From Micromonospora coxensis (GTDB lineage Bacteria; Actinomycetota; Actinomycetes; Mycobacteriales; Micromonosporaceae): a stretch of 64,000 bases of DNA. The stretch spans positions 5,642,001 to 5,706,000 of the forward strand of contig NZ_LT607753.1 of assembly GCF_900090295.1 (NCBI RefSeq), written 5' to 3'. The notes beneath the pieces are model-generated. The model made no database searches. It had not been told where the DNA came from and saw nothing but the letters and a program-made list of their open reading frames with translations. A program made the position numbers and the translations under genes. Of the stretch, positions 7,674 through 15,714 are shown one piece after another. Numbering within the stretch: the stretch's first letter is position 1; every line of letters begins with the position of its first letter.

Positions 7674-9305
7674 CTAGTCGAGGGTCAGCAGACCCTGTTC
7701 GGACACCACGGGCACGGAGAGCGTCTTGTAGCCGACCTCGTCGAAGAGCACGGTCATCCGGTCCTCCTCGTAGTTGAGCACCAGACCCGAGCCCCACTCG
7801 GGGTGGCGGACCTGGCTGTGCACCGGGAACGGCCCGACCGCGCCGTCGTCGGCGGTGCTGGTGCCGGCGTGGCAGTTGTCGCAGTGCCCGCAGACCTCGG
7901 ACATCTGCTCGCCGAAGTAGGCCAGCAGGGTCTGGCCCCGGCAGGCGGTGGTCTCGGCGAAGGCGCGCATCATGTCGGTGCGGGACCGGGTGACGGCCTG
8001 CTGGCGTTCCGCCTCGGCCACCGCCGCGCCGGCGGCGTCGACCGGGGTGGGGGAGTAGCGCGGCGCGCCGATCTTCTGCTTCGCCCGGGGCTGCGCCGCC
8101 CCGACCTGCTCCAGCAGCGCCAGGTACTGCCCGAGCTTGCGCGCGCCGAGGCCGGTCAGCTCGCGCAGCTCCTTCTTGGTCCGGGCCTGCTTGCGCAGCA
8201 GCGCGGCCAGGTCCCGCAGTTCGGTGGCGTCGGGCAGGCCGCCGCTGAAGTAGCGCTGCAGCCCGACGTCCTCGGCGCGCCAGAGCAGCAGCACCCGGGC
8301 CGGTTCGCCGTCGCGGCCGGCGCGGCCGATCTCCTGGAAGTAGCTGTCCGGGGAGTCCGGCAGCGCCATGTGCACGACCCAGGCGATGTTCGGCTTGTCG
8401 ATGCCCATGCCGAACGCGGAGGTGGCCACCATGATCGGCACCTGGTCGGCGAGGAACGCCTCGTGCAGCTCGTTGCGGGCGCCGGTGGGCATCCCGCCGT
8501 GGTAGTACTGCGACGGGAAGCCGGCGTCGGTCAGCCGGGCGGCCAGCTCCTCGGCGGCGCGCCGGGTGGGCACGTAGATGATGCCGGGGCGCTCGTCGTC
8601 GCGCAGCAGCGCGACCAGCCGCCGCCACCGGTAGTCGTCGGTGGGGCAGTGGGCGACCTCGAGGAAGAGGTTGGGCCGGTCCAGCCCGGAGACCACCACC
8701 TCCGGGTCGCGCAGCCGCAGCCGGGCGATGATGTCGTCGCGTACCGGGGGTGAGGCGGTGGCGGTCAGGGCGACCACCGGCGGACGGCCGATGCCGTCGA
8801 TGAGGTGCCCGAGCGCCAGGTAGTCGGGGCGGAAGTCGTGGCCCCAGGCGGAGATGCAGTGCGCCTCGTCGATCGCGACCAGGGCCGGCTTCAGCGACTT
8901 CACCTCGGCCATCCGGTCGGGGTTGCTGAGCTGCTCCGGGGTGATGAACAGGAACTCCGCCCGCCCCTCCCGGATCTCGGTGATCGCCTGGGCCTGCTGG
9001 GCGGGACTCTCGTCGGAGCTGATCCGCACCGCCCGCAGCTCCGGGCGTTGCCGCTCGTTGAGCGCGGCGATCTGGTCCTGCTGTAGCGCCAGCAGGGGAG
9101 AGATCACCACCGTCGGGCCGGGGATCAGGCTCGCCGGGATCTGGTAGATCGCCGACTTGCCGGCGCCGGTGGGCAGCACCACCAGGGCGTCGCGTCGCTT
9201 CATCACCGCGCGCATGGCGGCGAGCTGGTTGGGCCTCAGCGCGGTCCAGCCGAAGAGGCTGCGCGCCGCGCGGCGCAACGTCATGGAGTTCGTGGACAGC
9301 TTCAT
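7674..9305 (-). CDS. recQ: ATP-dependent DNA helicase RecQ, short form
   Basis: 543-residue 3'-5' superfamily 2 helicase for replication repair. Walker A LPTGAGKS is at residues 44-51, DEAH at 146-149, motif III TATASPP, and motif VI QEIGRAGRDG. The zinc-binding segment is present (ACRGQ...CGHCDNC). Instead of the winged-helix/HRDC end of E. coli RecQ, the C-terminus has a small beta-domain of about 60 residues, VHSQVRHPEWGSGLVL...TVLFDEVGYKTL, seen in actinobacterial RecQ relatives. ATG 9305 is the longest start; a downstream ATG at 9284 is possible, and neither has an obvious ribosome site. It is divergent from the methyltransferase gene. Confidence 0.92.
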   Translation of the reverse strand: MKLSTNSMTLRRAARSLFGWTALRPNQLAAMRAVMKRRDALVVLPTGAGKSAIYQIPASLIPGPTVVISPLLALQQDQIAALNERQRPELRAVRISSDESPAQQAQAITEIREGRAEFLFITPEQLSNPDRMAEVKSLKPALVAIDEAHCISAWGHDFRPDYLALGHLIDGIGRPPVVALTATASPPVRDDIIARLRLRDPEVVVSGLDRPNLFLEVAHCPTDDYRWRRLVALLRDDERPGIIYVPTRRAAEELAARLTDAGFPSQYYHGGMPTGARNELHEAFLADQVPIMVATSAFGMGIDKPNIAWVVHMALPDSPDSYFQEIGRAGRDGEPARVLLLWRAEDVGLQRYFSGGLPDATELRDLAALLRKQARTKKELRELTGLGARKLGQYLALLEQVGAAQPRAKQKIGAPRYSPTPVDAAGAAVAEAERQQAVTRSRTDMMRAFAETTACRGQTLLAYFGEQMSEVCGHCDNCHAGTSTADDGAVGPFPVHSQVRHPEWGSGLVLNYEEDRMTVLFDEVGYKTLSVPVVSEQGLLTLD

Positions 9306-9345
9306 CGAGGGCCGGAGGTACCCGTGGCGATCACCGGCGAAACCG

Positions 9346-9401
9346 TTGACGGGAGGCGGTCTCCGGGATCATTATGAATGAGCGTTCATGAACAAGCGTT
9401 C
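9346..9401 (+). promoter_or_regulatory. Promoter with tandem palindromic operator
   Basis: A -35-like TTGACG (9346-9351) and -10-like CATTAT (9370-9375), 18 bases apart, precede the methyltransferase. Overlapping the predicted +1 are two half-palindromes of the form GAAY-N4-GTTC: GAATgagcGTTC (9376-9387) and GAACaagcGTTC (9390-9401), repeated every 14 bases. The arrangement suggests repression by a dimeric, TetR-like regulator. The local AT-richness contrasts with the surroundings. Confidence 0.5.
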
Positions 9402-9417
9402 TTTATCGGAGGGGCGA

Positions 9418-10257
9418 ATGGGGACCATCGTCAACACCCACCAGGAACAGGCGTGGAACGGCTACGAGGGGCAGCACTGGGCCGACCACCACGACCGCTA
9501 CGACGCCGTCAACGCCGGCTTCAACGCCCCGCTGCTGGCGTACGTGGGCCCGGGCGACCGGGTGCTCGACGTCGGCTGCGGCAACGGGCAGCTCACCCGG
9601 CTGGCCGCCCGCCGGGCCGGCGCCGGGCACGCCGTCGGCCTCGACCTGTCCGCGCCGATGCTCGACCGGGCCCGGGCGCGCGCCGCCGAGGAGCAGGTGG
9701 CCAACGTCCACTTCGTCCGGGGCGACGCCCAGGTGCACCCGCTGCCCGAGGCCGGCTTCGACGTGGTGCTCAGCCGCTTCGGGGTGATGTTCTTCGCCGA
9801 TCCGGTCGTCGCCTTCGGCAACCTCGCCCGGGCCCTGCGTCCCGGCGGCCGGCTCGCCTTCGTCTGCCTCGACGACCTGCGCGACAGCGACCTCGGTCGG
9901 GCGTTCGGCGCGCTCGCCGCCCACCTGCCCGACCCGGGCACCGACTACGCCGGGACCGCCGAACCGCTCTCCCTGGCCGACCCGGCCACGGTGCGGCGGG
10001 TGCTCACCGACGCCGGTCTGGCCGAGGTGGAGTGCGTCCCGGCCGAGGCGCCCCAGATCTGGGGCGTCGACGCCGCCGACGCGGCCGGGTTCCTGGCCGG
10101 CTGGGGGCCGGTCCGTCACCAGTTCGACCGGGTCGACCCGGCCACCGTCGCGCGGGCGCGCGCCGCGCTGACCGAGACGCTGCGCGCCCACGAGAGCCCC
10201 GAGGGGGTACGCCTGCGCGGCACCGCCTGGCTGGTCACCGCCCGTCGCCCGGGCTGA
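9418..10257 (+). CDS. Class I SAM-dependent methyltransferase
   Basis: 279 residues. It has the Rossmann-type methyltransferase fold: motif I LDVGCGNGQLTRLA, acidic motif II GLDLSAPMLDRAR, motif III VRGDAQVHPLPEAGFDVVLSRFGVMFFADP, then LARALRPGGRLAFVCLDD. This resembles UbiE/COQ5-like small-molecule methyltransferases; the acceptor cannot be predicted. An in-frame ATG exists at 9388, but that codon lies inside the operator, whereas ATG 9418 has GGAGGGG four bases upstream; 9418 is preferred. The nearby TetR gene at 10513 is a candidate regulator. Confidence 0.85.
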   Translation: MGTIVNTHQEQAWNGYEGQHWADHHDRYDAVNAGFNAPLLAYVGPGDRVLDVGCGNGQLTRLAARRAGAGHAVGLDLSAPMLDRARARAAEEQVANVHFVRGDAQVHPLPEAGFDVVLSRFGVMFFADPVVAFGNLARALRPGGRLAFVCLDDLRDSDLGRAFGALAAHLPDPGTDYAGTAEPLSLADPATVRRVLTDAGLAEVECVPAEAPQIWGVDAADAAGFLAGWGPVRHQFDRVDPATVARARAALTETLRAHESPEGVRLRGTAWLVTARRPG

Positions 10258-10270
10258 ATCGCGACGATCC

Positions 10271-10336
10271 GGCCCGGACAGGACCCACGGCGGGACGGGG
10301 CACGGGGCCCGTCCCGCCGTGGGTCCTGTCCGGGCC
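10271..10336. terminator. 29-bp perfect palindrome, terminator-like
   Basis: Arms 10271-10299 and 10308-10336 are perfectly complementary over 29 bp with an 8-base loop. It begins 14 bases after the methyltransferase stop. It has no U-tract but is one of the longest perfect stems in the window and should stop transcription or bind protein. Confidence 0.75.
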
Positions 10337-10354
10337 GGCGCGGCGACGGACCCG

Positions 10355-10508
10355 GGGCGTGTGTCGAAGTCCCTGGCCGGGCCTGCGGCGGGCCCGGACG
10401 ACGCCCGGCGGCGTGGGAGATCGGACACCGGCATCCGGACCGATCTCCGCCTTGCCGGACGCCGTCCGGACTCCGCCTCGGCTCGACCGAGGACTTCGAC
10501 ACACGCCC
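10355..10508. repeat. 154-nt MITE-like inverted-repeat element
   Basis: Perfect 18-bp terminal inverted repeats GGGCGTGTGTCGAAGTCC (10355-10372, and its complement 10491-10508) bound a segment whose two halves remain roughly 70% complementary all the way in. Inner matched blocks are CGGACGACGCCCGGC against the complement of GCCGGACGCCGTCCG, and GGAGATCGG against CCGATCTCC around a loop near 10421-10435. No ORF and no obvious target-site duplication. It ends four bases before the TetR ATG. It looks like a snap-back MITE, or alternatively a structured mRNA leader. Confidence 0.55.
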
Positions 10509-10512
10509 TAGG

Positions 10513-11154
10513 ATGCTGGTGATGTCACCGAGGAGAGCCGCGGCGCTGCGCGGCGGCGACCGGAGCCTGCGCGAGCACCTGATCGCCGCGGCGGAGCGGC
10601 TGGTGGCCCGGCGCGGCACGGTCGGGCTGACCGTCCGCGACATCGCCCGCGAGGCGCAGGTCGCCGACGGCGTGCTCTACAACCACTTCGCCGACAAGGA
10701 GGAGCTGCTCGCGTACGCGGTGCACGCCCACCTGCGGGACGCCGAGGCGGCGCTGGAGGGGCAGCCGCCCCGGCCGGGCGAGGCGAGCGTGGCGGCGAAC
10801 CTGCGGGCGTACCTGACCCGGGCGCTGGCGCTGCACACGGCGATCCTGCCGGCGATGACCGGCGTGTTCACCCAGCCCGGGCTGCTGGCCCGGCTCGCCG
10901 AGCTGCCCGACCCGCTGGCCGGCGGCCAGGGGCTGCGCGCCGAGCTGACCGGCTACCTGCGCGGCGAGCAGGAGCGGGGCCGGGTGGCCCCGGACGCCGC
11001 CGTCGAGGCGGTCGCCGCCCTGGTCGTCGGGGTCTGCCACGACCTGGTCCTGCGCCACCTGCTCGACCCCGCCACGCCGGCGCCCGCGCCGGCGATGATC
11101 GACGACCTGGTCCGCACCCTGCTGCACGGCGTCACCCCGGCCGAGGCCCGCTGA
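10513..11154 (+). CDS. TetR-family transcriptional regulator
   Basis: 213 residues. The N-terminal HTH is classic TetR: REHLIAAAERLVARRG, then LTVRDIAREAQVADGVLYNHFADKEELLAYAV. The C-terminal ligand domain is hydrophobic and unassigned. Two starts compete: ATG 10513, four bases after the inverted-repeat element with no room for a ribosome site, and ATG 10522, where AGG at 10510 gives a spacing of 9; 10522 is more likely. If a promoter lies upstream of 10355, the mRNA leader would fold into a very long hairpin masking the start. It may control the methyltransferase gene upstream through the GAAY-N4-GTTC sites. Confidence 0.9.
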   Translation: MLVMSPRRAAALRGGDRSLREHLIAAAERLVARRGTVGLTVRDIAREAQVADGVLYNHFADKEELLAYAVHAHLRDAEAALEGQPPRPGEASVAANLRAYLTRALALHTAILPAMTGVFTQPGLLARLAELPDPLAGGQGLRAELTGYLRGEQERGRVAPDAAVEAVAALVVGVCHDLVLRHLLDPATPAPAPAMIDDLVRTLLHGVTPAEAR

Positions 11155-11235
11155 CCGCCGGTCCGCCCCACCCGCCGGGTGATCGTCCGCGTGGCTCGGG
11201 CGCGCCGGGCGGCGGGTCGCGCCGGGGGAGCGCGG

Positions 11236-12186
11236 TCACCGCAGCCGGGGCAGCACCTCCCGCTGGTACAGGTCGAACAGGCCCGGCCAGTTCGGGCCGG
11301 TGTTGGCGACGTAGACCTCGTCGAAGCCCGCCTCGGCGTACCGGCCGATCATCGCCAGGTGGGCGTCGGCGCTGTCGCCGCAGACGAACGACTCCTTCAT
11401 CATCTCCGGCCGCACCAGCTGCGCGGCCTGCTCGAAGTGGCGCGGCGACGGGAGCACCTGGGACAGCTCGCCCGGCACCCCGGCGTTGGGCCACTTCTCG
11501 TACGCGATCCGCATCCCGGCCTCCTCGCTCTCGGCGTACGCCGCCTTGAAGCCGGCCTGGCACGGCTTGTCGCCGCCGCCGTTGTCCCGGAACCGGCGCA
11601 CCAGGTCGCCGTCGGGCATGGTGCTGACGTAACCGTCGCCGATGCGTGCGGCCAGGTCGACGGCCTTCGGGCCGAAGCCGGAGACGTGGACCGGGACCGG
11701 CTGCTCCGGCAGCGTGTAGAGCCGCGCGTGCTCGACGGTGTAGTGCCGGCCGTGGTGGTTGACGAACCCGCCCTGCCACAGCTCGCGCATCACCTCGACC
11801 GCCTCCGCCAGCATCTCCAGCCGGACGTCGGTCTGCGGCCACACGTCACCGAGGATGTGCTCGTTGAGCGCCTCCCCGGAGCCGACGCCGAGCACGAACC
11901 GGCCCTGGTGCAGCACCGCGCTGGTGGCCGCCGCCTGGGCGATCACGGCGGGGTGGATGCGGACCGTCGGGCAGGTGACCGCGGTGGTGACCGGCAGCGC
12001 GCAGACCTGGCTGAGCGCGCCGATGGTCGACCAGACGAACGGGCTCTGGCCCTGCGCGTCCACCCAGGGGTGGTAGTGGTCGGAGATCCACAGCGCCTCG
12101 AACCCGGCCCGCTCCGCGCCGCGCGCCTGCGCCAGCAGCTCCGCCGGGGTGTACTCCTCGCTGGACAGGAAGTAGCCGATCCTCAT
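11236..12186 (-). CDS. F420-dependent LLM-class oxidoreductase
   Basis: 316 residues with the luciferase-like TIM-barrel fold. Features are MRIGYFLSSEEYTP at the N-terminus, ERAGFEALWISDHYHPW (active-site His region of the F420-dependent glucose-6-phosphate dehydrogenase-like subgroup), VTCPTVRIHPAVIAQAAAT, GRFVLGVGSGEALNEHILG and PVPVHVSGFGPKA. It is predicted to use coenzyme F420 rather than FMN, typical of actinobacteria; the substrate is unknown. The start at 12186 is chosen because GAGGGGGACC precedes it and upstream codons in this frame are Arg/Pro-rich and non-homologous. Confidence 0.85.
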   Translation of the reverse strand: MRIGYFLSSEEYTPAELLAQARGAERAGFEALWISDHYHPWVDAQGQSPFVWSTIGALSQVCALPVTTAVTCPTVRIHPAVIAQAAATSAVLHQGRFVLGVGSGEALNEHILGDVWPQTDVRLEMLAEAVEVMRELWQGGFVNHHGRHYTVEHARLYTLPEQPVPVHVSGFGPKAVDLAARIGDGYVSTMPDGDLVRRFRDNGGGDKPCQAGFKAAYAESEEAGMRIAYEKWPNAGVPGELSQVLPSPRHFEQAAQLVRPEMMKESFVCGDSADAHLAMIGRYAEAGFDEVYVANTGPNWPGLFDLYQREVLPRLR

Positions 12187-12263
12187 GGGTCCCCCTCGCC
12201 GTCGTCCGGCTCGGGCTGGCCGAGTCGACGTGGGACAGCGGTACCCCGGCGGCGGGGGATCAG

Positions 12264-12389
12264 TCAGCGTCGCCGGAACATCGCCCGGATGGCGGCGAGC
12301 AGCAGCAGGCCGCCGACCACCACGCCGAGCAGGCGTACGCCGGGGATGTCGGCCGGTGAGGTGGCGTCGGCGAGCAGCGTGGCGTCCAT
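12264..12389 (-). CDS. Small single-pass membrane protein, 41 aa
   Basis: A 42-codon ORF in the gap between the F420 enzyme and nagZ: MDATLLADATSPADIPGVRL, followed by a hydrophobic helix rich in Val, Gly and Leu and a basic end IRAMFRRR. A polar acidic N-terminus, one 18-20 residue helix and a positive C-terminus are what small actinobacterial membrane proteins look like, and GC at the third position is strong. No clear ribosome site was seen (CCGGA only). It lies 77 bases upstream of the F420 oxidoreductase on the same strand and could share its transcript. Function unknown. Confidence 0.5.
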   Translation of the reverse strand: MDATLLADATSPADIPGVRLLGVVVGGLLLLAAIRAMFRRR

Positions 12390-12429
12390 TCCGGAACTGT
12401 CGCACGACGCCGGGAAGGCCGCCAGGCCC

Positions 12430-12449
12430 TAACAGTAAGGTTTATTGAC
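12430..12449. promoter_or_regulatory. AT-rich operator-like palindrome upstream of nagZ
   Basis: CAGTAA (12433-12438), ggt, TTATTG (12442-12447) is an imperfect inverted repeat in an AT-rich island. Such sites resemble operators of ROK/GntR sugar regulators that precede glycosidase genes in actinobacteria. The regulator is not in the window. Confidence 0.35.
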
Positions 12450-12529
12450 TATTTCGTCGCTGGGTGTGACCATGGCAGCACCGCGACGGTGAGGGACCGT
12501 CCGAGACCACACGGGGGTAGTGCGGCGGC

Positions 12530-14017
12530 ATGAACGAGCGCAACCTGGCCGGCCTGGCGGCCGCCGTCCTGCAGCCCGGCTTCGTCGGCACCACCCCGCC
12601 CGACTGGGTGTGCCGGTGGCTGGGCGACGGACTCGGCGCGGTGGTCCTCTTCGCCCGCAACGTCGCCGACCCGGGGCAGCTCGCCGCGCTGACCGCCACC
12701 CTGCGCGCCGAACGGCCCGACGTGCTCGTCGCCATCGACGAGGAGGCCGGTGACGTCACCCGGATCGAGTCGGTGGCCGGCAGCTCCCGCCCGGGCAACC
12801 TCGCCCTCGGCGCGGTCGACGACCCGGCGCTGACCGAGGAGGTGGCCCGCGACCTCGGCGCCGACCTCGCCGCGCTCGGCGTCACGCTGAACTACGCCCC
12901 GGACGCCGACGTCAACGACAACCCGGCGAACCCGGTGATCGGGGTGCGCGCCTTCGGCGCCGAACCGGACCTGGTCGCCCGGCACACCGCCGCCTGGGTC
13001 CGCGGCCTGCAGTCCGCCGGCGTGGCGGCCTGCGCCAAGCACTTCCCCGGCCACGGCGACACCCGGGTCGACTCGCACCACGACCTGCCCCGCATCGGCG
13101 CCAGCCGGGCCCGCCTCGACGCCGTCGAGCTGGTCCCGTTCCGGGCCGCCGTGGCGGCCGGGGTGCAGGCGGTGATGACCGGCCACCTGCTCGTGCCCGC
13201 CCTCGACGCCGAGCTGCCGGCCACCCTCAGCCCTCGCGTCCTCGGCGACCTGCTCCGCGACGAGCTGGGCTTCTCCGGCGTGGTGGTCACCGACGCGGTG
13301 GAGATGCGCGCGGTCGCCGACCGGTACGGCTTCGCCGGCGCGGCCGTGCGGGCCCTGGCCGCCGGCGCCGACGCGGTCTGCGTGGGCGGCGAACACGCCG
13401 ACGAGGCCGCCGCCCGGCACCTGCGCGACGCCATCGTCACCGCCGTGGTCTCCGGCGAGCTGCCGGAGGAGCGGCTCGCCGAGGCCGCCAAGCGGGTCGG
13501 CCAGCTCGCCGCCTGGACCGTCGCCGCCCGGGCCGGGCGTCCCGCCCGGGACCTGCCGGACGCCGACGGCTCCCCGATCGGGCTGGCCGCCGCCCGCCGC
13601 GCGCTGCGGGTCAGCGGCGCACCGGCCGGCCGGCTGCCGCTGACCACCCCCGCGCACGTGGTGGAGTTCGTGCCGCCCCGCAACATCGCCATCGGCCCGG
13701 AGACCCCGTGGGGGATCGGCGAGCCGCTCGCCGCGCTGCTGCCCGGCACGACCACCGTCCGGCTCGCCGAGACGGACCTGCCCGCCGACCCGGTCGCCGG
13801 CGTCGACGACCGGCCGGTGGTGCTGGTCGTCCGTGACCTGCACCGGCACGACTGGATGCGGGCCGCCGTCGACCGGGTCCTCGCCGACCGGCCGGACGCC
13901 GTGGTGGTCGAGCTGGGCGTGCCCGCGCTCACCGCCGGCCGGGTGCACCTGGCCACCCACGGCGCCACCCGGGCGGGCGCCCGGGCCGCCGCCGAACTGC
14001 TCGCCGGCCTCGGCTGA
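12530..14017 (+). CDS. nagZ: Beta-N-acetylhexosaminidase, GH3 (NagZ-like)
   Basis: 495 residues. Removes terminal N-acetylglucosamine from muropeptides or chitin fragments. The (beta/alpha)8 domain carries the NagZ signature KHFPGHGDTRVDSHHDLP (residues 170-187) with the His-Asp dyad Asp181/His183, and the nucleophile Asp255 in VVVTDAVEM. A second, Rossmann-like domain (residues 370-495) follows, as in two-domain Gram-positive NagZ proteins. There is no signal peptide, so it is likely cytoplasmic and acts in cell-wall recycling. The AT-rich operator 80 bases upstream suggests sugar-responsive control. Confidence 0.88.
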   Translation: MNERNLAGLAAAVLQPGFVGTTPPDWVCRWLGDGLGAVVLFARNVADPGQLAALTATLRAERPDVLVAIDEEAGDVTRIESVAGSSRPGNLALGAVDDPALTEEVARDLGADLAALGVTLNYAPDADVNDNPANPVIGVRAFGAEPDLVARHTAAWVRGLQSAGVAACAKHFPGHGDTRVDSHHDLPRIGASRARLDAVELVPFRAAVAAGVQAVMTGHLLVPALDAELPATLSPRVLGDLLRDELGFSGVVVTDAVEMRAVADRYGFAGAAVRALAAGADAVCVGGEHADEAAARHLRDAIVTAVVSGELPEERLAEAAKRVGQLAAWTVAARAGRPARDLPDADGSPIGLAAARRALRVSGAPAGRLPLTTPAHVVEFVPPRNIAIGPETPWGIGEPLAALLPGTTTVRLAETDLPADPVAGVDDRPVVLVVRDLHRHDWMRAAVDRVLADRPDAVVVELGVPALTAGRVHLATHGATRAGARAAAELLAGLG

Positions 14018-14040
14018 CCCGAGCCGGGCGACCCCGGCCC

Positions 14041-14086
14041 GCGGCGGGTCGCGGTGTCCAGTGAGGCGGACACCGCGATCCGCCGC
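14041..14086. terminator. 19-bp terminator hairpin after nagZ
   Basis: Arms 14041-14059 and 14068-14086 pair over 19 bp with one G-U pair and an 8-base loop. It lies 24 bases after the nagZ stop and before the convergent GNAT gene. The left arm recurs exactly at 20164-20182. Confidence 0.75.
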
Positions 14087-14117
14087 CCGCCGTGCCCCGG
14101 TGGCCGGACCGGGCCGG

Positions 14118-14405
14118 TCAGACCGGGGTGACGACCAGATCGGCGTACTCGGGGTGCCGCTCGATGAAGGCCCGCATGAACGGGCACTGCGGCACCACCC
14201 GGCCGCCCTGCTCGCGCACCTGGTCCAGGGTGGCCCGGACCAGGGCCGCGCCGACCCCCATGTCCTGGTACTCCGGGCGGACCTCGGTGTGCGTGAACAC
14301 CCGCACCTCTCCCCGGGGCAGGTACGCGGTGAAGCCGGCCAGCGCGCCGTCGACCAGGATCTCGAAGCGGTGCGCGGCGGGGTTCTCCTCGACCAGGAAG
14401 CTCAC
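14118..14405 (-). CDS. Small GNAT-family N-acetyltransferase (YjdJ-like)
   Basis: 95-residue minimal acetyltransferase: VRPEYQDMGVGAALVRATLD is the acetyl-CoA pyrophosphate loop (motif A), and CPFMRAFIERHPEYADLV is the conserved end of the YjdJ/GNAT mini-family, preceded by VFTHTEV. The GTG start at 14405 overlaps the TGA of the upstream PLP enzyme (GTGA), so translation is coupled. The substrate is unknown; the family usually lacks a defined partner. The longer ORF upstream of 14405 in this frame is Arg/Pro-rich and non-coding. Confidence 0.82.
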   Translation of the reverse strand: MSFLVEENPAAHRFEILVDGALAGFTAYLPRGEVRVFTHTEVRPEYQDMGVGAALVRATLDQVREQGGRVVPQCPFMRAFIERHPEYADLVVTPV

Positions 14406-15628
14406 CCGGCCATTGTCTCCCGCCGCCGGGCCAGCCGGTCCAGTTCGGCGAGCAACCGGTCCACCTCGTCGGCGGTGTTGTAGTGGTAGACGCTGGCCCG
14501 TACCGCCCCGCCGCTGTCGCGCAGCCCCATCGTGCGGAAGTACTCGTAGGCGTAGTAGTCGCCGGAGGAGAGGCAGAGCCCGGCCTCGCCCAGCGCCGCG
14601 GCGAGCCCGGCCGGCGACCAGCCGGCGAGGCGGAACGACACCGTCGGGCAGCGGCGGGCCGCCGCGCCGTACACGGTGACCGCCGGGTGGGCGGCCAGCC
14701 CGGCGAGCAGCCGGTCGAAGAGCGCCTCCTCGTACGCCTGCGCGGCGGCCAGGCCCGCGCGGACCCGCTGCCGCCGGTCGCCGGTGGCGGTCGGGTCCAG
14801 CCCGGCCAGGTGGTCCACGGCCGCGACCACCCCGGCCAGCAGCGGGAAGCTCGGGGTACCGGCCTCGAACCGGTCCGGCACGGCGTCGGAGGAGGGCAGC
14901 AGCTTCGCCGGGCGCAGCGGCTCCCACCGGGCCGGGTCGGCCACCATCGCCGCCAGGTGCGGGCCGGACCACTTGTAGGCGCTGGTGACCAGGAAGTCCG
15001 CGCCCAGCGAGGCGAGGTCGGTCGGGCCGTGCGGCACCGAGTGCACGCCGTCGACGCAGACCAGCGCCCCCGCCGCGTGGGCGGTCTTGGCGATCGTGGC
15101 GACGTCCGGCACGGTGCCGATCGCGTTGCTGCCGGCGGTCACCGCGACCAGCCGGGTCCGCTCGCCGACCAGATCGGCGTACTGGCCGGCGGGCAGCTCG
15201 CCGGTGGCCGGGTCGAACTCCGCCCAGCGCACGGTCGCGCCGGCCGCCTCGGCCGCCTGCACCCAGGGCCGCACGTTCGCGTCGTGGTCGAGCCGGGAGA
15301 GCACCACCTCGTCGCCGGGACGCCAGGTGCCGCCCAGCGCCCGGGCCAGGGTGTACGTCAACGCCGTCGCGCTGGGCCCGAGCACCACGCCCCGTGCCGT
15401 CGCGCCCAGCAGGTCGGCCACCGCCGTCCGGGCGGCGGCGACCAGCTCCAGCGACCGCCGGCCGGGCACGAAGGCGGTGCTGCGGTTGCCGAGCGCGGTG
15501 CGCATGGCCTCGGCGACCGCGTCGACCACCGACTGCGGGGTCTGGGTGCCGCCGGCACCGTCGAAGTGGGCGAAACCCTCGGTCAGGGCGGGGTAGGCGG
15601 CCCGGGTCCGGGCGATGTCGAACGGCAT
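14402..15628 (-). CDS. Cysteine desulfurase-like PLP enzyme (aminotransferase class V)
   Basis: 408 residues, fold type I. HFDGAGGTQTPQSV opens the protein, and the PLP lysine is Lys219 in TSAYKWSGPH with Asp193 in VCVDGVHSVPH. The catalytic-loop region CLSSGDYYAYEYFRTMGL contains a cysteine, but the family (cysteine desulfurase-like, SufS subfamily) is not proven to desulfurate cysteine, and no SufU or SufBCD is nearby. It is coupled with the GNAT gene downstream. ATG 15628 is the natural start (MPFDIARTRAAYPAL). Confidence 0.85.
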   Translation of the reverse strand: MPFDIARTRAAYPALTEGFAHFDGAGGTQTPQSVVDAVAEAMRTALGNRSTAFVPGRRSLELVAAARTAVADLLGATARGVVLGPSATALTYTLARALGGTWRPGDEVVLSRLDHDANVRPWVQAAEAAGATVRWAEFDPATGELPAGQYADLVGERTRLVAVTAGSNAIGTVPDVATIAKTAHAAGALVCVDGVHSVPHGPTDLASLGADFLVTSAYKWSGPHLAAMVADPARWEPLRPAKLLPSSDAVPDRFEAGTPSFPLLAGVVAAVDHLAGLDPTATGDRRQRVRAGLAAAQAYEEALFDRLLAGLAAHPAVTVYGAAARRCPTVSFRLAGWSPAGLAAALGEAGLCLSSGDYYAYEYFRTMGLRDSGGAVRASVYHYNTADEVDRLLAELDRLARRRETMAG

Positions 15629-15714
15629 GACGGGACCCTAACGCGAGCGCCCGACGCCGCTTCGACGATCATCGGACGGTGCCGGGGTGGCCTGCGTCTC
15701 GTACCCTGGTGCGG

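Noticed and set aside
14402..15628. Suf iron-sulfur cluster assembly locus
   Set aside because: The PLP enzyme resembles SufS only at superfamily level, and no SufBCD or SufU genes are nearby.
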